Part shown: piece after piece, positions 1-6,393 of the stretch
How positions within the stretch are numbered: position 1 is the first letter of the stretch
Layout of the letters: every line of letters starts with the position of its first letter
Assembly (NCBI GenBank): GCA_030598305.1
Contig: JAUVQC010000053.1
Coordinates: forward strand, 1-7,921
Length of the DNA stretch: 7,921 nt
From: Actinomycetes bacterium
Lineage (GTDB): Bacteria; Actinomycetota; Acidimicrobiia; UBA5794
Direction of reading: 5' to 3'
Program-made: the position numbers and the translations under genes
The notes under the pieces: model-generated
Databases searched by the model: none
What the model saw: the letters and a program-made list of their open reading frames with translations, nothing else
What the model was told of the DNA's origin: nothing

Positions 1-1
1 C

Positions 2-295
2 ATCAATCAGATCGTGGAGAAGACCGGAGTTACGGCCCAACAGTCCAGGGACGGCGTTGGCCTCGCCATTGGATGGTTCAAAGAGAAGCTTCCGACAGAC
101 GTTGTCGATCAACTCGGAAGCGTCCTCGACAGCGCAGGAGGCATGGCCGTCGACGCAGTTGGCAAGGCAAAGGACGCCGGTGAGTCGGCAACATCTGCTG
201 CTGGCAGCACAGTCTCGTCCGCCGCTGACGTGGCTGGCAGCATGTCGGACAAGGGCACGGGTGCCGTCTCCGAACTGATGCCCGGCGACGAATAG
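2..295 (+). CDS. Small helical protein with Ala/Ser/Gly-rich tail, 5' partial (paralog of the next gene)
   Basis: The reading frame is open from the first bases of the window to a TAG at 293-295. A GTG at 14 could serve as a start. However, alignment with the downstream paralog puts the true start a few codons before the window: both share E-[KR]-T-G-[VL] followed by a helix ending in LP-[TD]-D-[VL]-V-x-Q. The first 40 or so visible residues form that compact helical domain, which resembles small DUF2267/DUF2780-like proteins; this is family resemblance by eye. The remaining 50 or so residues are rich in Ala, Ser, Gly, Val and Asp and can be read in an 11-residue register (each block starting with Ala), ending in an acidic GDE. 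No signal peptide or membrane span is visible in the part present. Its function is unknown. Its position before plsB suggests an envelope or lipid-related role, which is inference. Confidence 0.75.
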   Translation: MNQIVEKTGVTAQQSRDGVGLAIGWFKEKLPTDVVDQLGSVLDSAGGMAVDAVGKAKDAGESATSAAGSTVSSAADVAGSMSDKGTGAVSELMPGDE

Positions 296-345
296 GCGAC
301 GCACAAGGCATCTTCCGGCACGCCAGGTGGTGGCCGCGTACCCGG

Positions 346-372
346 ATGACCCTTCTCTTCAGCAGGTAGGAT
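346..372 (+). promoter_or_regulatory. Possible promoter of the small-protein/plsB unit
   Basis: A -35-like ATGACC (346-351) and a -10-like TAGGAT (367-372) are separated by 15 nt, which is shorter than ideal. Transcription would begin near 379, leaving a leader of about 20 nt that contains the AGGAG site before GTG 401. The match is modest, so this is a tentative call. Confidence 0.25.
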
Positions 373-391
373 GGACACCGATGACGGCCAG

Positions 392-396
392 AGGAG
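392..396 (+). promoter_or_regulatory. Ribosome binding site AGGAG for the GTG start at 401
   Basis: AGGAG lies 4 nt before GTG 401. The alternative in-frame ATG at 371 has no spaced Shine-Dalgarno sequence and overlaps the candidate -10 box. The site therefore favours the GTG. Confidence 0.6.
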
Positions 397-400
397 AAAC

Positions 401-691
401 GTGGAAGATCTGATCAAAGACATCCAGGAACGGACCGGTTTGTCGACGGACAAGGTCCTTGAAGTTGTCACGATGGTGACCGACTACATGAAGAACGCAC
501 TGCCAGACGACCTTGTCGCCCAGGTGACAAGGTATCTCAGTGAAGCGGCTGCGTCGCCCGGTGAATCCGCGAGTGGAGCGGTCTCTACCGCAGCGGAAAT
601 GGCCAGTAAGGCAGCGGAGACAGCGGCGACCACGATCGGTTCTGTCCTCGGCGCAGTTGGGGATCTCATTCCCAAGACGGACGACGAATAG
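401..691 (+). CDS. Small helical protein with amphipathic-looking Ala-rich tail, upstream of plsB
   Basis: This 96-residue protein starts at GTG 401, behind AGGAG; an in-frame ATG at 371 would add ten residues but has no proper ribosome site. Residues 1-46 form a helical domain with the pattern ERTGLS...LPDDLVAQV, as in the preceding gene, so the two are tandem paralogs. The family resembles the small DUF2267-like proteins found in many bacteria, though I cannot confirm this without a profile search. Residues from about 47 are almost all Ala, Ser, Thr, Glu, Gly and Val, with hydrophobic positions spaced to give a possible amphipathic helix. The protein ends in an acidic TDDE. There is no Cys, signal peptide or membrane span. 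Its stop is 2 nt before the plsB start, so the two are almost certainly co-transcribed and perhaps translationally coupled. A membrane- or lipid-surface-binding role is inference only. Confidence 0.8.
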   Translation: MEDLIKDIQERTGLSTDKVLEVVTMVTDYMKNALPDDLVAQVTRYLSEAAASPGESASGAVSTAAEMASKAAETAATTIGSVLGAVGDLIPKTDDE

Positions 692-693
692 TC

Positions 694-3015
694 ATGACTC
701 CGAAGACCGACTCGGAGACCGAGCCGGCGGCTGCTCGATGGCCGGACGAGTCAGGGCCATATATCGTACTGGTTGACGCTTCGAGCAAGCTCGAGGCCGA
801 CCTGATATCCACGTGGATATCGAACGCCTCCGGACCACATCCTGATCCGCTGGACGTATTCCGCCTGCCACCTTCGCGTCGACAGCGACGATTCTCAGCG
901 GTCGACCTGGCCATCGGCGAACGCCTTACGGAACAGGACGATCCACTGTGCATCCCCGTGCGAGTCGTCTGGCTCGCCGAGAAGCGAGACGGCGTGCGCC
1001 GGGTCAGGTTCTCCGACATGTTCAAGCCGGGAGACCCACGGGATCCGAACGTGTTACTGCAGCGAGTGATCCTGGCGCAGCATCCAGACCGCTGCCGCAT
1101 CGTTACCGGAGACCCAGCGCGCCGAAGCGACCTGGAGAAGCGCTGGAGTGCACCGACGGGCCGCAGCCCTGCAGACGGAACGACATTGGGTGAGTTCGTT
1201 GCCTTACAAGCATGGATGGCACTTGAGCGAGCCGAGCGCAACGTCCGTGGTTTGCGGTACAAGGTGCCGCGGTTCCTACGCGAGGATCTCTTTTGGAGTC
1301 GTCCGTTTCAAGCGGGTGTCCAGCGGCTCTCGCGTCAAGAGGCCAAACCCGAGAAACGTATGCGAAAGCGCACCGGGCGCTACCTCAAGGAGATCGCGGC
1401 ACAGCACTCCCCCAACGTCATCGACATCGTGAACGGGATCACTTCGACGGCCATCAAGGCGGCGCACCACGACGTCGACTACTCAGAGTCCGATCTGAGG
1501 TCGATCTACCAGGCTGCAGAGAAGGACCCCATCGTCTTCCTACCCTCACACAAGTCGAACTTTGACCATCTCGTCTTCCAGCATGTGCTGTACGAGAACG
1601 AACTCCCGCTCAACCACACCGCCGGCGGGGTCAATATGAACTTCTTCCTCATCGGTCCGCTGCTGCGTAGGTCAGGGATCTTCTTCATCAGGCGTGAGTT
1701 CAAAACCAACGAACCGTACAAGTTCGTCCTCAAGCAGTACATCGACTACCTCCTGGAGAAGCGATTCGCTCTCGAGTGGTACATCGAGGGCGGTCGCTCC
1801 CGTAGCGGGAAGCTCAGAGAACCAAAGCTCGGTCTCCTCGCGTACGTCGTCGATTCCTACCAACGCGGCATCACCAACGATGTGATTCTTGTCCCCGTCT
1901 CCATCAACTATGACCAGATCACCGACGTCGGGTCGTACGCCGAGGAGCAGCGGGGCGGCAAGAAGGAGGCCGAGTCCTTTGCGTGGGCCGTGCGCTTCCT
2001 CGGCTCTCTTCGGAACCAGAACGGGCGGATCTATGTGAGGTTCGGGGAGCCTCTCGCCCTCAGCGATCGAATTGAACGGGACGACGACCTCACGACGGAA
2101 GAAGGTCGGCTTGCATTGCCGAAGATCGCGTTCGAGGTAAGCACACGGATCAACGATGTGACTCCGATCACCGCGATCAGTCTCGTGACCCTCGCACTGC
2201 TCTCCCAAGGGGACCACGGATTGACTGTCGAAGAGACGTTTGACCGACTCGAACGATTCGTTTCTTTCGTCAAGACTCGTGATCTGCCCACCACCGATGA
2301 TCTCCCGTTCGAATCCTTGGTGGAGGTTGAGAGTGCGCTCGATTCCCTAGTGGCGTCTGGCGTCGTGAAGCGCAGCGACGGCCTCACTGAGCGTGTCTAC
2401 TCCATCGGCGAGGGCAAGCACCTTGCCGCGGCGTACTACCGCAACACGATCATCCACTTCTTCGTCAATCCGGGTATCACGGAACTTGCTCTGGGAGTAT
2501 GCATTCATCGCGACAGCCCACTCATCCGGACCTCCATCGTCGGCCGGGCACTGGAGATCAGAGATCTTCTGAAGTTCGAGTTCTTCTTCCTACCGAGCGA
2601 TGAGTTCTCCGAGGAGATCGGATCTGAGATCGAACGATTCGCCGCTCCGGACGACGCAGGCAACGACGGTATCGGCTTCGGCTCTCATGCCTTCTATCCA
2701 ATGAGCCCGATCGTACTCGGCCCATTCTTTGAGGCGTACTACGTCGTTGCCGCAGCGCTCATGGCAGAAGGTGATGCGTCGATAACACCATCTGGCTTGG
2801 AGGAACGTGCCCTCCAAATGGGCGACCAGCTCTCTGCTCATGGCGACATCTCCCAGAAGGAAGCGGTGTCGACCGCGCTGTTTGCCACCGGCATCAGGCT
2901 TGCGGAGAGTCGCGGTTTGCTCACCGGCACAATCCAAGAGCGTCGAGAGTTCTACCAGGAATTGGAAGAAATCTTGGAAACGCTCAGAGAGATCGATGTG
3001 TGGATCGCCGAATAG
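694..3015 (+). CDS. plsB: Glycerol-3-phosphate 1-O-acyltransferase (PlsB family)
   Basis: PlsB transfers an acyl chain from acyl-CoA or acyl-ACP to the sn-1 position of glycerol 3-phosphate, giving lysophosphatidate, the first step of phospholipid and triacylglycerol synthesis; it acts at the inner face of the membrane. The 773-residue length fits the family (E. coli PlsB is a little over 800). All four acyltransferase blocks are visible: HKSNFD with catalytic His286 and Asp291 (the H-x4-D motif), a GGVNMNF segment leading to FFIRR at 330-334, EGGRSRSGK at 365-373 for glycerol-phosphate binding, and VPVSINYD from 400. A helical N-terminal region of about 240 residues and a long C-terminal region flank this core, as in PlsB2-type proteins. 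The ATG is 2 nt after the preceding stop, with no clear Shine-Dalgarno sequence, which suggests translation coupled to the small upstream gene. Family assignment is very secure. Confidence 0.96.
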   Translation: MTPKTDSETEPAAARWPDESGPYIVLVDASSKLEADLISTWISNASGPHPDPLDVFRLPPSRRQRRFSAVDLAIGERLTEQDDPLCIPVRVVWLAEKRDGVRRVRFSDMFKPGDPRDPNVLLQRVILAQHPDRCRIVTGDPARRSDLEKRWSAPTGRSPADGTTLGEFVALQAWMALERAERNVRGLRYKVPRFLREDLFWSRPFQAGVQRLSRQEAKPEKRMRKRTGRYLKEIAAQHSPNVIDIVNGITSTAIKAAHHDVDYSESDLRSIYQAAEKDPIVFLPSHKSNFDHLVFQHVLYENELPLNHTAGGVNMNFFLIGPLLRRSGIFFIRREFKTNEPYKFVLKQYIDYLLEKRFALEWYIEGGRSRSGKLREPKLGLLAYVVDSYQRGITNDVILVPVSINYDQITDVGSYAEEQRGGKKEAESFAWAVRFLGSLRNQNGRIYVRFGEPLALSDRIERDDDLTTEEGRLALPKIAFEVSTRINDVTPITAISLVTLALLSQGDHGLTVEETFDRLERFVSFVKTRDLPTTDDLPFESLVEVESALDSLVASGVVKRSDGLTERVYSIGEGKHLAAAYYRNTIIHFFVNPGITELALGVCIHRDSPLIRTSIVGRALEIRDLLKFEFFFLPSDEFSEEIGSEIERFAAPDDAGNDGIGFGSHAFYPMSPIVLGPFFEAYYVVAAALMAEGDASITPSGLEERALQMGDQLSAHGDISQKEAVSTALFATGIRLAESRGLLTGTIQERREFYQELEEILETLREIDVWIAE

Positions 3016-3082
3016 GTCGTTCGACCCAGATTCCCCTCAACTTCGAGGCCAGGATGCCGATAGGGGTGCAAGGGCAAGCGGA

Positions 3083-3099
3083 GCGTGCAGTATGCACGC
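3083..3099 (+). promoter_or_regulatory. Perfect 7-bp hairpin between plsB and the coiled-coil gene
   Basis: GCGTGCA and TGCACGC flank a GTA loop, so the RNA can form a perfect 7-bp GC-rich stem. It ends exactly where the AGGAG site (3100-3104) of the next gene begins. It could be a weak terminator for plsB (no U-run follows), an mRNA processing or stability element, or an operator for the downstream gene. The rest of the 3016-3111 spacer holds nothing else I recognise. Confidence 0.5.
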
Positions 3100-3104
3100 A
3101 GGAG
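3100..3104 (+). promoter_or_regulatory. Ribosome binding site AGGAG for the ATG start at 3112
   Basis: AGGAG sits 7 nt before ATG 3112. It selects this start over an in-frame GTG at 3085, which lies inside the hairpin and has no comparable site. Confidence 0.7.
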
Positions 3105-3111
3105 TGGGTCG

Positions 3112-3810
3112 ATGACGACCAAACACAAGACGAATACCTCACACGATGCCGACGAATCGGCTCACGGCGCTGTATCCGAACAAGCCGAGGACGCATCGCG
3201 GCAACTACTCGCGAAGGCGAGATACGACGCATTTCGCCTGATGACCGAGGCTCGGGACGAGGCCGAAACGATCCTCGACGAAGCACGCGCCGAGGCAAAG
3301 GGGACGAAAGACGCTGCGGAGATCACGGCTGCATCAGCAACCGAGAAGGCAGAGACCCGCGCTGCTGAGATCGTTGAGTCTGCCCATCAGGAGGCCGCAA
3401 CGATCGTCGCAGGCGCCCACCGCAAAGCAGGTGAGGAACCTCCGGTTGCTGATGGCGCGGCACTCGAAGCTGAGCACAAGGCCCTCTCGGAGCGGGTTTC
3501 GACGTTGCGCACACTCGCTGACCAGCTCGAAGACAGATTCGCGGCACTTGCCAGGACCGCGGATCCGACCTCAACTGAACCATCTAGCTCTGTCCAAACG
3601 AGCCCATCTGATTCGCCGAAAATGGACTACTCACCAGCTGTCCCCCCGAAACCGAAAGCTGAGCCGGTTGTTGAGACCTTGACGTCGGACGCCGATCGGG
3701 ATTCGTTCTACAACCGTCGGTCGGCGAACTTGCCACGTCTTGGCGAGGATGGTGGGAGAAGCGCTCTCGACATGACCCGAGCCATGCGTCAGTCGCTCGA
3801 GACCGATTAG
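3112..3810 (+). CDS. DivIVA/ATP-synthase-b-like coiled-coil protein
   Basis: This is a 232-residue soluble protein starting at ATG 3112, 7 nt after AGGAG. Residues 1-20 are polar. Residues about 22-106 form a long Ala/Glu/Arg-rich helix with repeated EAR, DEA and AEA units, typical of DivIVA-type and ATP-synthase b-subunit coiled coils. A second helical stretch (about 116-148) has Leu-based heptads. A Pro/Ser/Thr-rich linker (about 150-195) leads to a distinct basic tail containing SFYNRRSANLPRLG (from 198) and ending in an amphipathic segment. The usual N-terminal DivIVA lipid-binding motif is not evident, so I do not name it DivIVA. Actinobacterial relatives often organise polar growth or septation, and a scaffold role at the membrane is an inference. 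The stop is 4 nt from the stop of the convergent nfuA gene. Function not established. Confidence 0.85.
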   Translation: MTTKHKTNTSHDADESAHGAVSEQAEDASRQLLAKARYDAFRLMTEARDEAETILDEARAEAKGTKDAAEITAASATEKAETRAAEIVESAHQEAATIVAGAHRKAGEEPPVADGAALEAEHKALSERVSTLRTLADQLEDRFAALARTADPTSTEPSSSVQTSPSDSPKMDYSPAVPPKPKAEPVVETLTSDADRDSFYNRRSANLPRLGEDGGRSALDMTRAMRQSLETD

Positions 3811-3814
3811 AACC

Positions 3815-4438
3815 TCAGGCGTAGAACGGGTTCGCACCCATCGAGTGATCCGTTACGTCGACCACCTCGGTGATCTCCGGAATCGCGTCAAGGATGGCAC
3901 GCTCAATCCCCTGTCGGAGCGTCACGGCCGCAAGCCCGCAGCCCTGGCAACCACCACCGAGTTCAAGTTGGGCAATCTCACCCTCGACCTTGATCAGGTG
4001 TGCCACACCACCATGGGATGCGATTGCGGGGTTGATCCTCTCGGTGAGCAGGGTGCGGATCTTCTCGTCTGTTGTACCGGTGAGTACGAGATCACCGAGA
4101 TCGGTACCACCGAGAGTGGGCGACGGGACATTCGGATTCCGCATGACGAGACCTGGCCCAGTTCCGTCACCGGAGAGGTCCAGCACGGCGCCTCGAAGGT
4201 TCTCGACACTGTCGAACGCTATCGCGACCGGGAGCCCACGGTGGTCCTCAACGATATCCGTCGAGGTGATGTCTTCAGATCGGAGAAAGGATGTCTCATA
4301 GATGTACCCCTGGGTGCCGACACCCGTAATCCTCAGACCGAGATGAAGGTCGGGAATGCCCTCGCCCTCCCGCAACGCGACGATCTGATCGCGCGCGGTA
4401 TCGGTAATTTCAACGATCGTCGTAGTGGTATCAGTCAT
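3815..4438 (-). CDS. nfuA: NfuA-type Fe-S cluster carrier (degenerate A-type domain plus NifU C-terminal domain)
   Basis: NfuA-type proteins receive an Fe-S cluster from the assembly scaffold and deliver it to client enzymes in the cytoplasm. The 207-residue product has two parts. Residues about 8-105 resemble an A-type (IscA/HesB) fold with LRITGVGTQGYIYE, but contain no cysteine, as expected for the degenerate A-type domain of NfuA. Residues about 122-200 are a NifU C-terminal domain: INPAIASHGG, then GGGCQGC with cluster ligands Cys164 and Cys167, then LRQGIE and a final motif ending NPFYA. Length and order match E. coli NfuA (about 190 residues). The ATG at 4438 lacks a strong Shine-Dalgarno sequence. 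The gene follows the small gene at 4485-4766 on the same strand after 46 nt and is probably co-transcribed with it. Confidence in the family is high. Confidence 0.93.
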   Translation of the reverse strand: MTDTTTTIVEITDTARDQIVALREGEGIPDLHLGLRITGVGTQGYIYETSFLRSEDITSTDIVEDHRGLPVAIAFDSVENLRGAVLDLSGDGTGPGLVMRNPNVPSPTLGGTDLGDLVLTGTTDEKIRTLLTERINPAIASHGGVAHLIKVEGEIAQLELGGGCQGCGLAAVTLRQGIERAILDAIPEITEVVDVTDHSMGANPFYA

Positions 4439-4484
4439 CTGCGGCGGATGGTACCGGTGGGACCTTGGTTAGCGATACGGTCCG

Positions 4485-4766
4485 TTACCGCACCGGTACG
4501 AGGCTGTTCGTCGTGAGATCGAGGATCTGCTCCTCGGCACTGCCGCGGTCTGCGATCCACCGGCACAGTGTCTCACCGGGAACGCGGACGATCCACCACA
4601 TGACATCCGTGGTGTCCGAGGCACGCGCCGATCGCCACGAAGCGCGACCAAGTTCAATGGCATCGGTCTCGGCCTCGAACGTGTCAAGGACTCGCTCCTG
4701 AGTGCCGAGGAACGGGGTACCCGCCTCCGGCGTTGGTTCACAGAATTCGATGACTTCAAATGCCAA
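4485..4766 (-). CDS. Conserved-looking hypothetical protein, 93 residues, upstream of nfuA
   Basis: I do not recognise this protein. It reads from TTG at 4766 to TAA at 4485-4487. The TTG is preceded by AGGAG with 5 nt spacing, and no ATG or GTG start in this frame is better placed. The product begins with a likely beta strand (AFEVIEF), then a Pro-rich turn, an acidic helical segment (about 25-50), a very hydrophobic strand containing MWWIVRVPGE (about 56-65), and a final helix around CRWIADRGSAEEQILDL. There are two cysteines (9 and 68), no signal peptide and no membrane span. The pattern of three tryptophans and balanced charge looks like a real folded small domain, not a shadow of the overlapping frames. 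It lies 46 nt upstream of nfuA, so a shared transcript is likely; a role in Fe-S metabolism is only suggested by position. Confidence 0.65.
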   Translation of the reverse strand: MAFEVIEFCEPTPEAGTPFLGTQERVLDTFEAETDAIELGRASWRSARASDTTDVMWWIVRVPGETLCRWIADRGSAEEQILDLTTNSLVPVR

Positions 4767-4771
4767 TTCTT

Positions 4772-4776
4772 CTCCT
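4772..4776 (-). promoter_or_regulatory. Ribosome binding site AGGAG for the TTG start at 4766
   Basis: On the minus strand AGGAG lies 5 nt before the TTG. This is the main evidence for the uncommon TTG start. The site overlaps the right arm of the palindrome at 4774-4786. Confidence 0.6.
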
Positions 4777-4786
4777 AAGCCTTAGG
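4774..4786. promoter_or_regulatory. Perfect palindrome CCTAAG-C-CTTAGG, possible operator
   Basis: Two 6-bp arms with a single central base form an exact inverted repeat just upstream of the minus-strand gene. It overlaps that gene's Shine-Dalgarno bases and the start site predicted from the candidate promoter at 4789-4817. As DNA it could be a repressor site. As RNA it could form a 5-bp stem with a 3-nt loop that partly hides the ribosome site. Both readings are inference. Confidence 0.45.
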
Positions 4787-4788
4787 AC

Positions 4789-4817
4789 ATCGTATCAGCG
4801 CGTTGCCGATTTGTTGA
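4789..4817 (-). promoter_or_regulatory. Candidate promoter for the small gene/nfuA pair
   Basis: Reading the minus strand, TCAACA (4817-4812) and TACGAT (4794-4789) are separated by 17 nt, each matching four of six sigma-70 consensus positions. Transcription would start near 4782, inside the palindrome, giving a leader of about 16 nt that contains AGGAG. Confidence 0.4.
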
Positions 4818-4862
4818 GCGTCATACGGAGCTGCACGATGTGTCTAGGCAGACAGCGCCTCG

Positions 4863-4868
4863 GATAAT
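4863..4868 (+). promoter_or_regulatory. Possible -10 element for the flavoprotein gene
   Basis: GATAAT matches five of six bases of the -10 consensus and lies about 90 nt before the start at 4960. No convincing -35 box stands at the proper distance, so this is weak. I see no other control element in 4818-4959. Confidence 0.2.
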
Positions 4869-4959
4869 CGGGGACGCACAGCGAAACCCCTTGTACCCTG
4901 CACGGGTCGAACGAGATGCAGACGCGCGAAGCTGCTACTCGACCCAACGAGGGCGTGCC

Positions 4960-6393
4960 ATGAACAAAGATCTCCCCGTCATCATCCAAGGTGGCATGGG
5001 TGCCGCCGTTTCGGACTGGCGTCTGGCGAATGCAGTGTCCTCCCGGGGCCAGCTCGGCGTTGTGTCCGGTGTCGCCCTTGGGGCACTCCTTGCAAGGCGA
5101 CTCGAATCCGGTGACCCCGGTGGTCATATGCGCCGTGCCCTTGCGGCCTTTCCGTTCAAGGATGCCGCGGAACGAATCGTCGAGAAGTACTTCATAGAGG
5201 GTGGTAAGCGAGCCGACAAACGATTCGCTGTCAAACCCATGGCGAATATGCGCACATCGCGCAAGGTGGAGGATCTCATCGTTGCGGGCAACTTCGTGGA
5301 GGTGTTCCTCGCAAAGGAAGGCCACAGCAATCCTGTCGGCGTGAACTTCCTCGAGAAGATCCAGGTCACCACGCTCCCGTCGCTCTATGGGGTGATGCTC
5401 GCTGGCGTTGACTACGTACTGATGGGCGCAGGCATCCCCCGATACATCCCTGGCATTCTTGACCGGCTCGCCGAGGGTTTCGACGTGGAACTCAAGATCG
5501 ACGTCAAGGGGCTCACTGACAAGGGGAATCCGTACGTCAGCTTCAGCCCGAAGGAGTATGCCAAAGATCTCGTGCGCAAGCTGCATCGTCCCGATTTCCT
5601 CGCGATCGTCTCTTCCCACGTTCTTGCCCGGATGCTCGCTACGAAATCGAACGGCGAGGTGAACGGATTCATCGTGGAGCTGCCTGTTGCCGGTGGTCAC
5701 AACGCTCCACCTCGAAAGAAGGGCGACTTCAATGACATCGGAGAACCCCTCTACGGTGACAGGGATGTGCCCGATCTGGCGGCCATCGGAGCCCTAGGAA
5801 AACCTTTCTGGCTCGCTGGTGGGTTCGGAGAGCCCGCGATGGTCACCCGGGCACTGGCCGATGGGGCGACAGGGGTACAGGTCGGCACTGCCTTTGCATA
5901 CTGCAATGAATCCGGCTTCACCCGCGAGATAAAGGACGAGGTCATCGGCAAGTCACGAGATGGAACACTCGAGGTCTATACCGACGCTGTGGCATCACCT
6001 ACCGGCTTCCCATTCAAGGTACTGCAGCTCGATGACACGCTGACCAACGAGCGGGTCTATGAGAAGCGGACCCGCATCTGCGATCTCGGCTACCTCCGCC
6101 ACGCCTATGAGCGTGAAGACCAATCGATCGGCTGGCGATGTCCCGCTGAACCAGTCGATGACTATGTCAAGAAGGGCGGCGATATCGCAGATACCGTCGG
6201 ACGTAAATGTCTCTGCAACTCGCTCATTGCGAATGTCGGACTCCCACAGATCCAGAGGAACGGAGAAGTGGAAGGGATCCTGATCACGTCGGGGGACGAC
6301 GCAGTCAACGTGTCGAGGTTCTCACGCGACGGTTCCACGGGTTACTCCGCCGCAGACGTGATCGACTACCTGCTCGAAGGCGTTCCGGCCTAG
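4960..6393 (+). CDS. Nitronate monooxygenase-family FMN protein (COG2070/2-nitropropane dioxygenase-like)
   Basis: Members are FMN-dependent TIM-barrel enzymes that oxidise nitronates or, in relatives such as FabK and PfaD, reduce enoyl thioesters; the exact substrate here cannot be told. I start it at ATG 4960, behind GAGGG with 6 nt spacing; the frame extends to an ATG at 4840 but that stretch is unlike the family. The 477-residue product opens with PVIIQGGMG (residues 6-14), the usual first FMN-binding strand. AGGH ends at His247, the likely catalytic-site histidine region. LAGGFG (285-290) and GVQVGTAF (305-312) form the FMN phosphate-binding end of the barrel. After the barrel, a C-terminal extension carries Cys374, Cys394, Cys417 and Cys419 within ICDLGY, WRCP and GRKCLCN. 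It is longer than the roughly 310-350 residues of simple bacterial nitronate monooxygenases. The gene is monocistronic and meets the next gene tail to tail. Confidence 0.88.
   Translation: MNKDLPVIIQGGMGAAVSDWRLANAVSSRGQLGVVSGVALGALLARRLESGDPGGHMRRALAAFPFKDAAERIVEKYFIEGGKRADKRFAVKPMANMRTSRKVEDLIVAGNFVEVFLAKEGHSNPVGVNFLEKIQVTTLPSLYGVMLAGVDYVLMGAGIPRYIPGILDRLAEGFDVELKIDVKGLTDKGNPYVSFSPKEYAKDLVRKLHRPDFLAIVSSHVLARMLATKSNGEVNGFIVELPVAGGHNAPPRKKGDFNDIGEPLYGDRDVPDLAAIGALGKPFWLAGGFGEPAMVTRALADGATGVQVGTAFAYCNESGFTREIKDEVIGKSRDGTLEVYTDAVASPTGFPFKVLQLDDTLTNERVYEKRTRICDLGYLRHAYEREDQSIGWRCPAEPVDDYVKKGGDIADTVGRKCLCNSLIANVGLPQIQRNGEVEGILITSGDDAVNVSRFSRDGSTGYSAADVIDYLLEGVPA

Noticed and set aside
371..400. 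ATG 371 as start of the second small protein
   Set aside because: It has no spaced ribosome site and overlaps a -10-like box; GTG 401 has AGGAG and aligns with the paralog's domain start.
666..1262. A 198-codon minus-strand open frame
   Set aside because: It is antisense to the plsB start region, Ser/Arg-rich and of low complexity, with no family likeness.
1672..2217. A 181-codon minus-strand open frame
   Set aside because: It is antisense to the PlsB catalytic core, whose motifs are intact on the plus strand.
3845..4516. A 223-codon plus-strand open frame
   Set aside because: It overlaps nfuA on the other strand; nfuA has clear family motifs and this frame has none.
4840..4959. N-terminal extension of the flavoprotein to an upstream ATG
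   Set aside because: The added 40 residues are Arg-rich and unlike the family, and the ATG at 4960 has its own spaced GAGGG site directly before the conserved PVIIQGGMG strand.
4795..5700. A 301-codon minus-strand open frame
   Set aside because: It lies opposite the conserved FMN-binding first half of the flavoprotein gene, has no recognisable domain, and its His/Arg/Glu-heavy composition is that of a complement of a high-GC coding strand.
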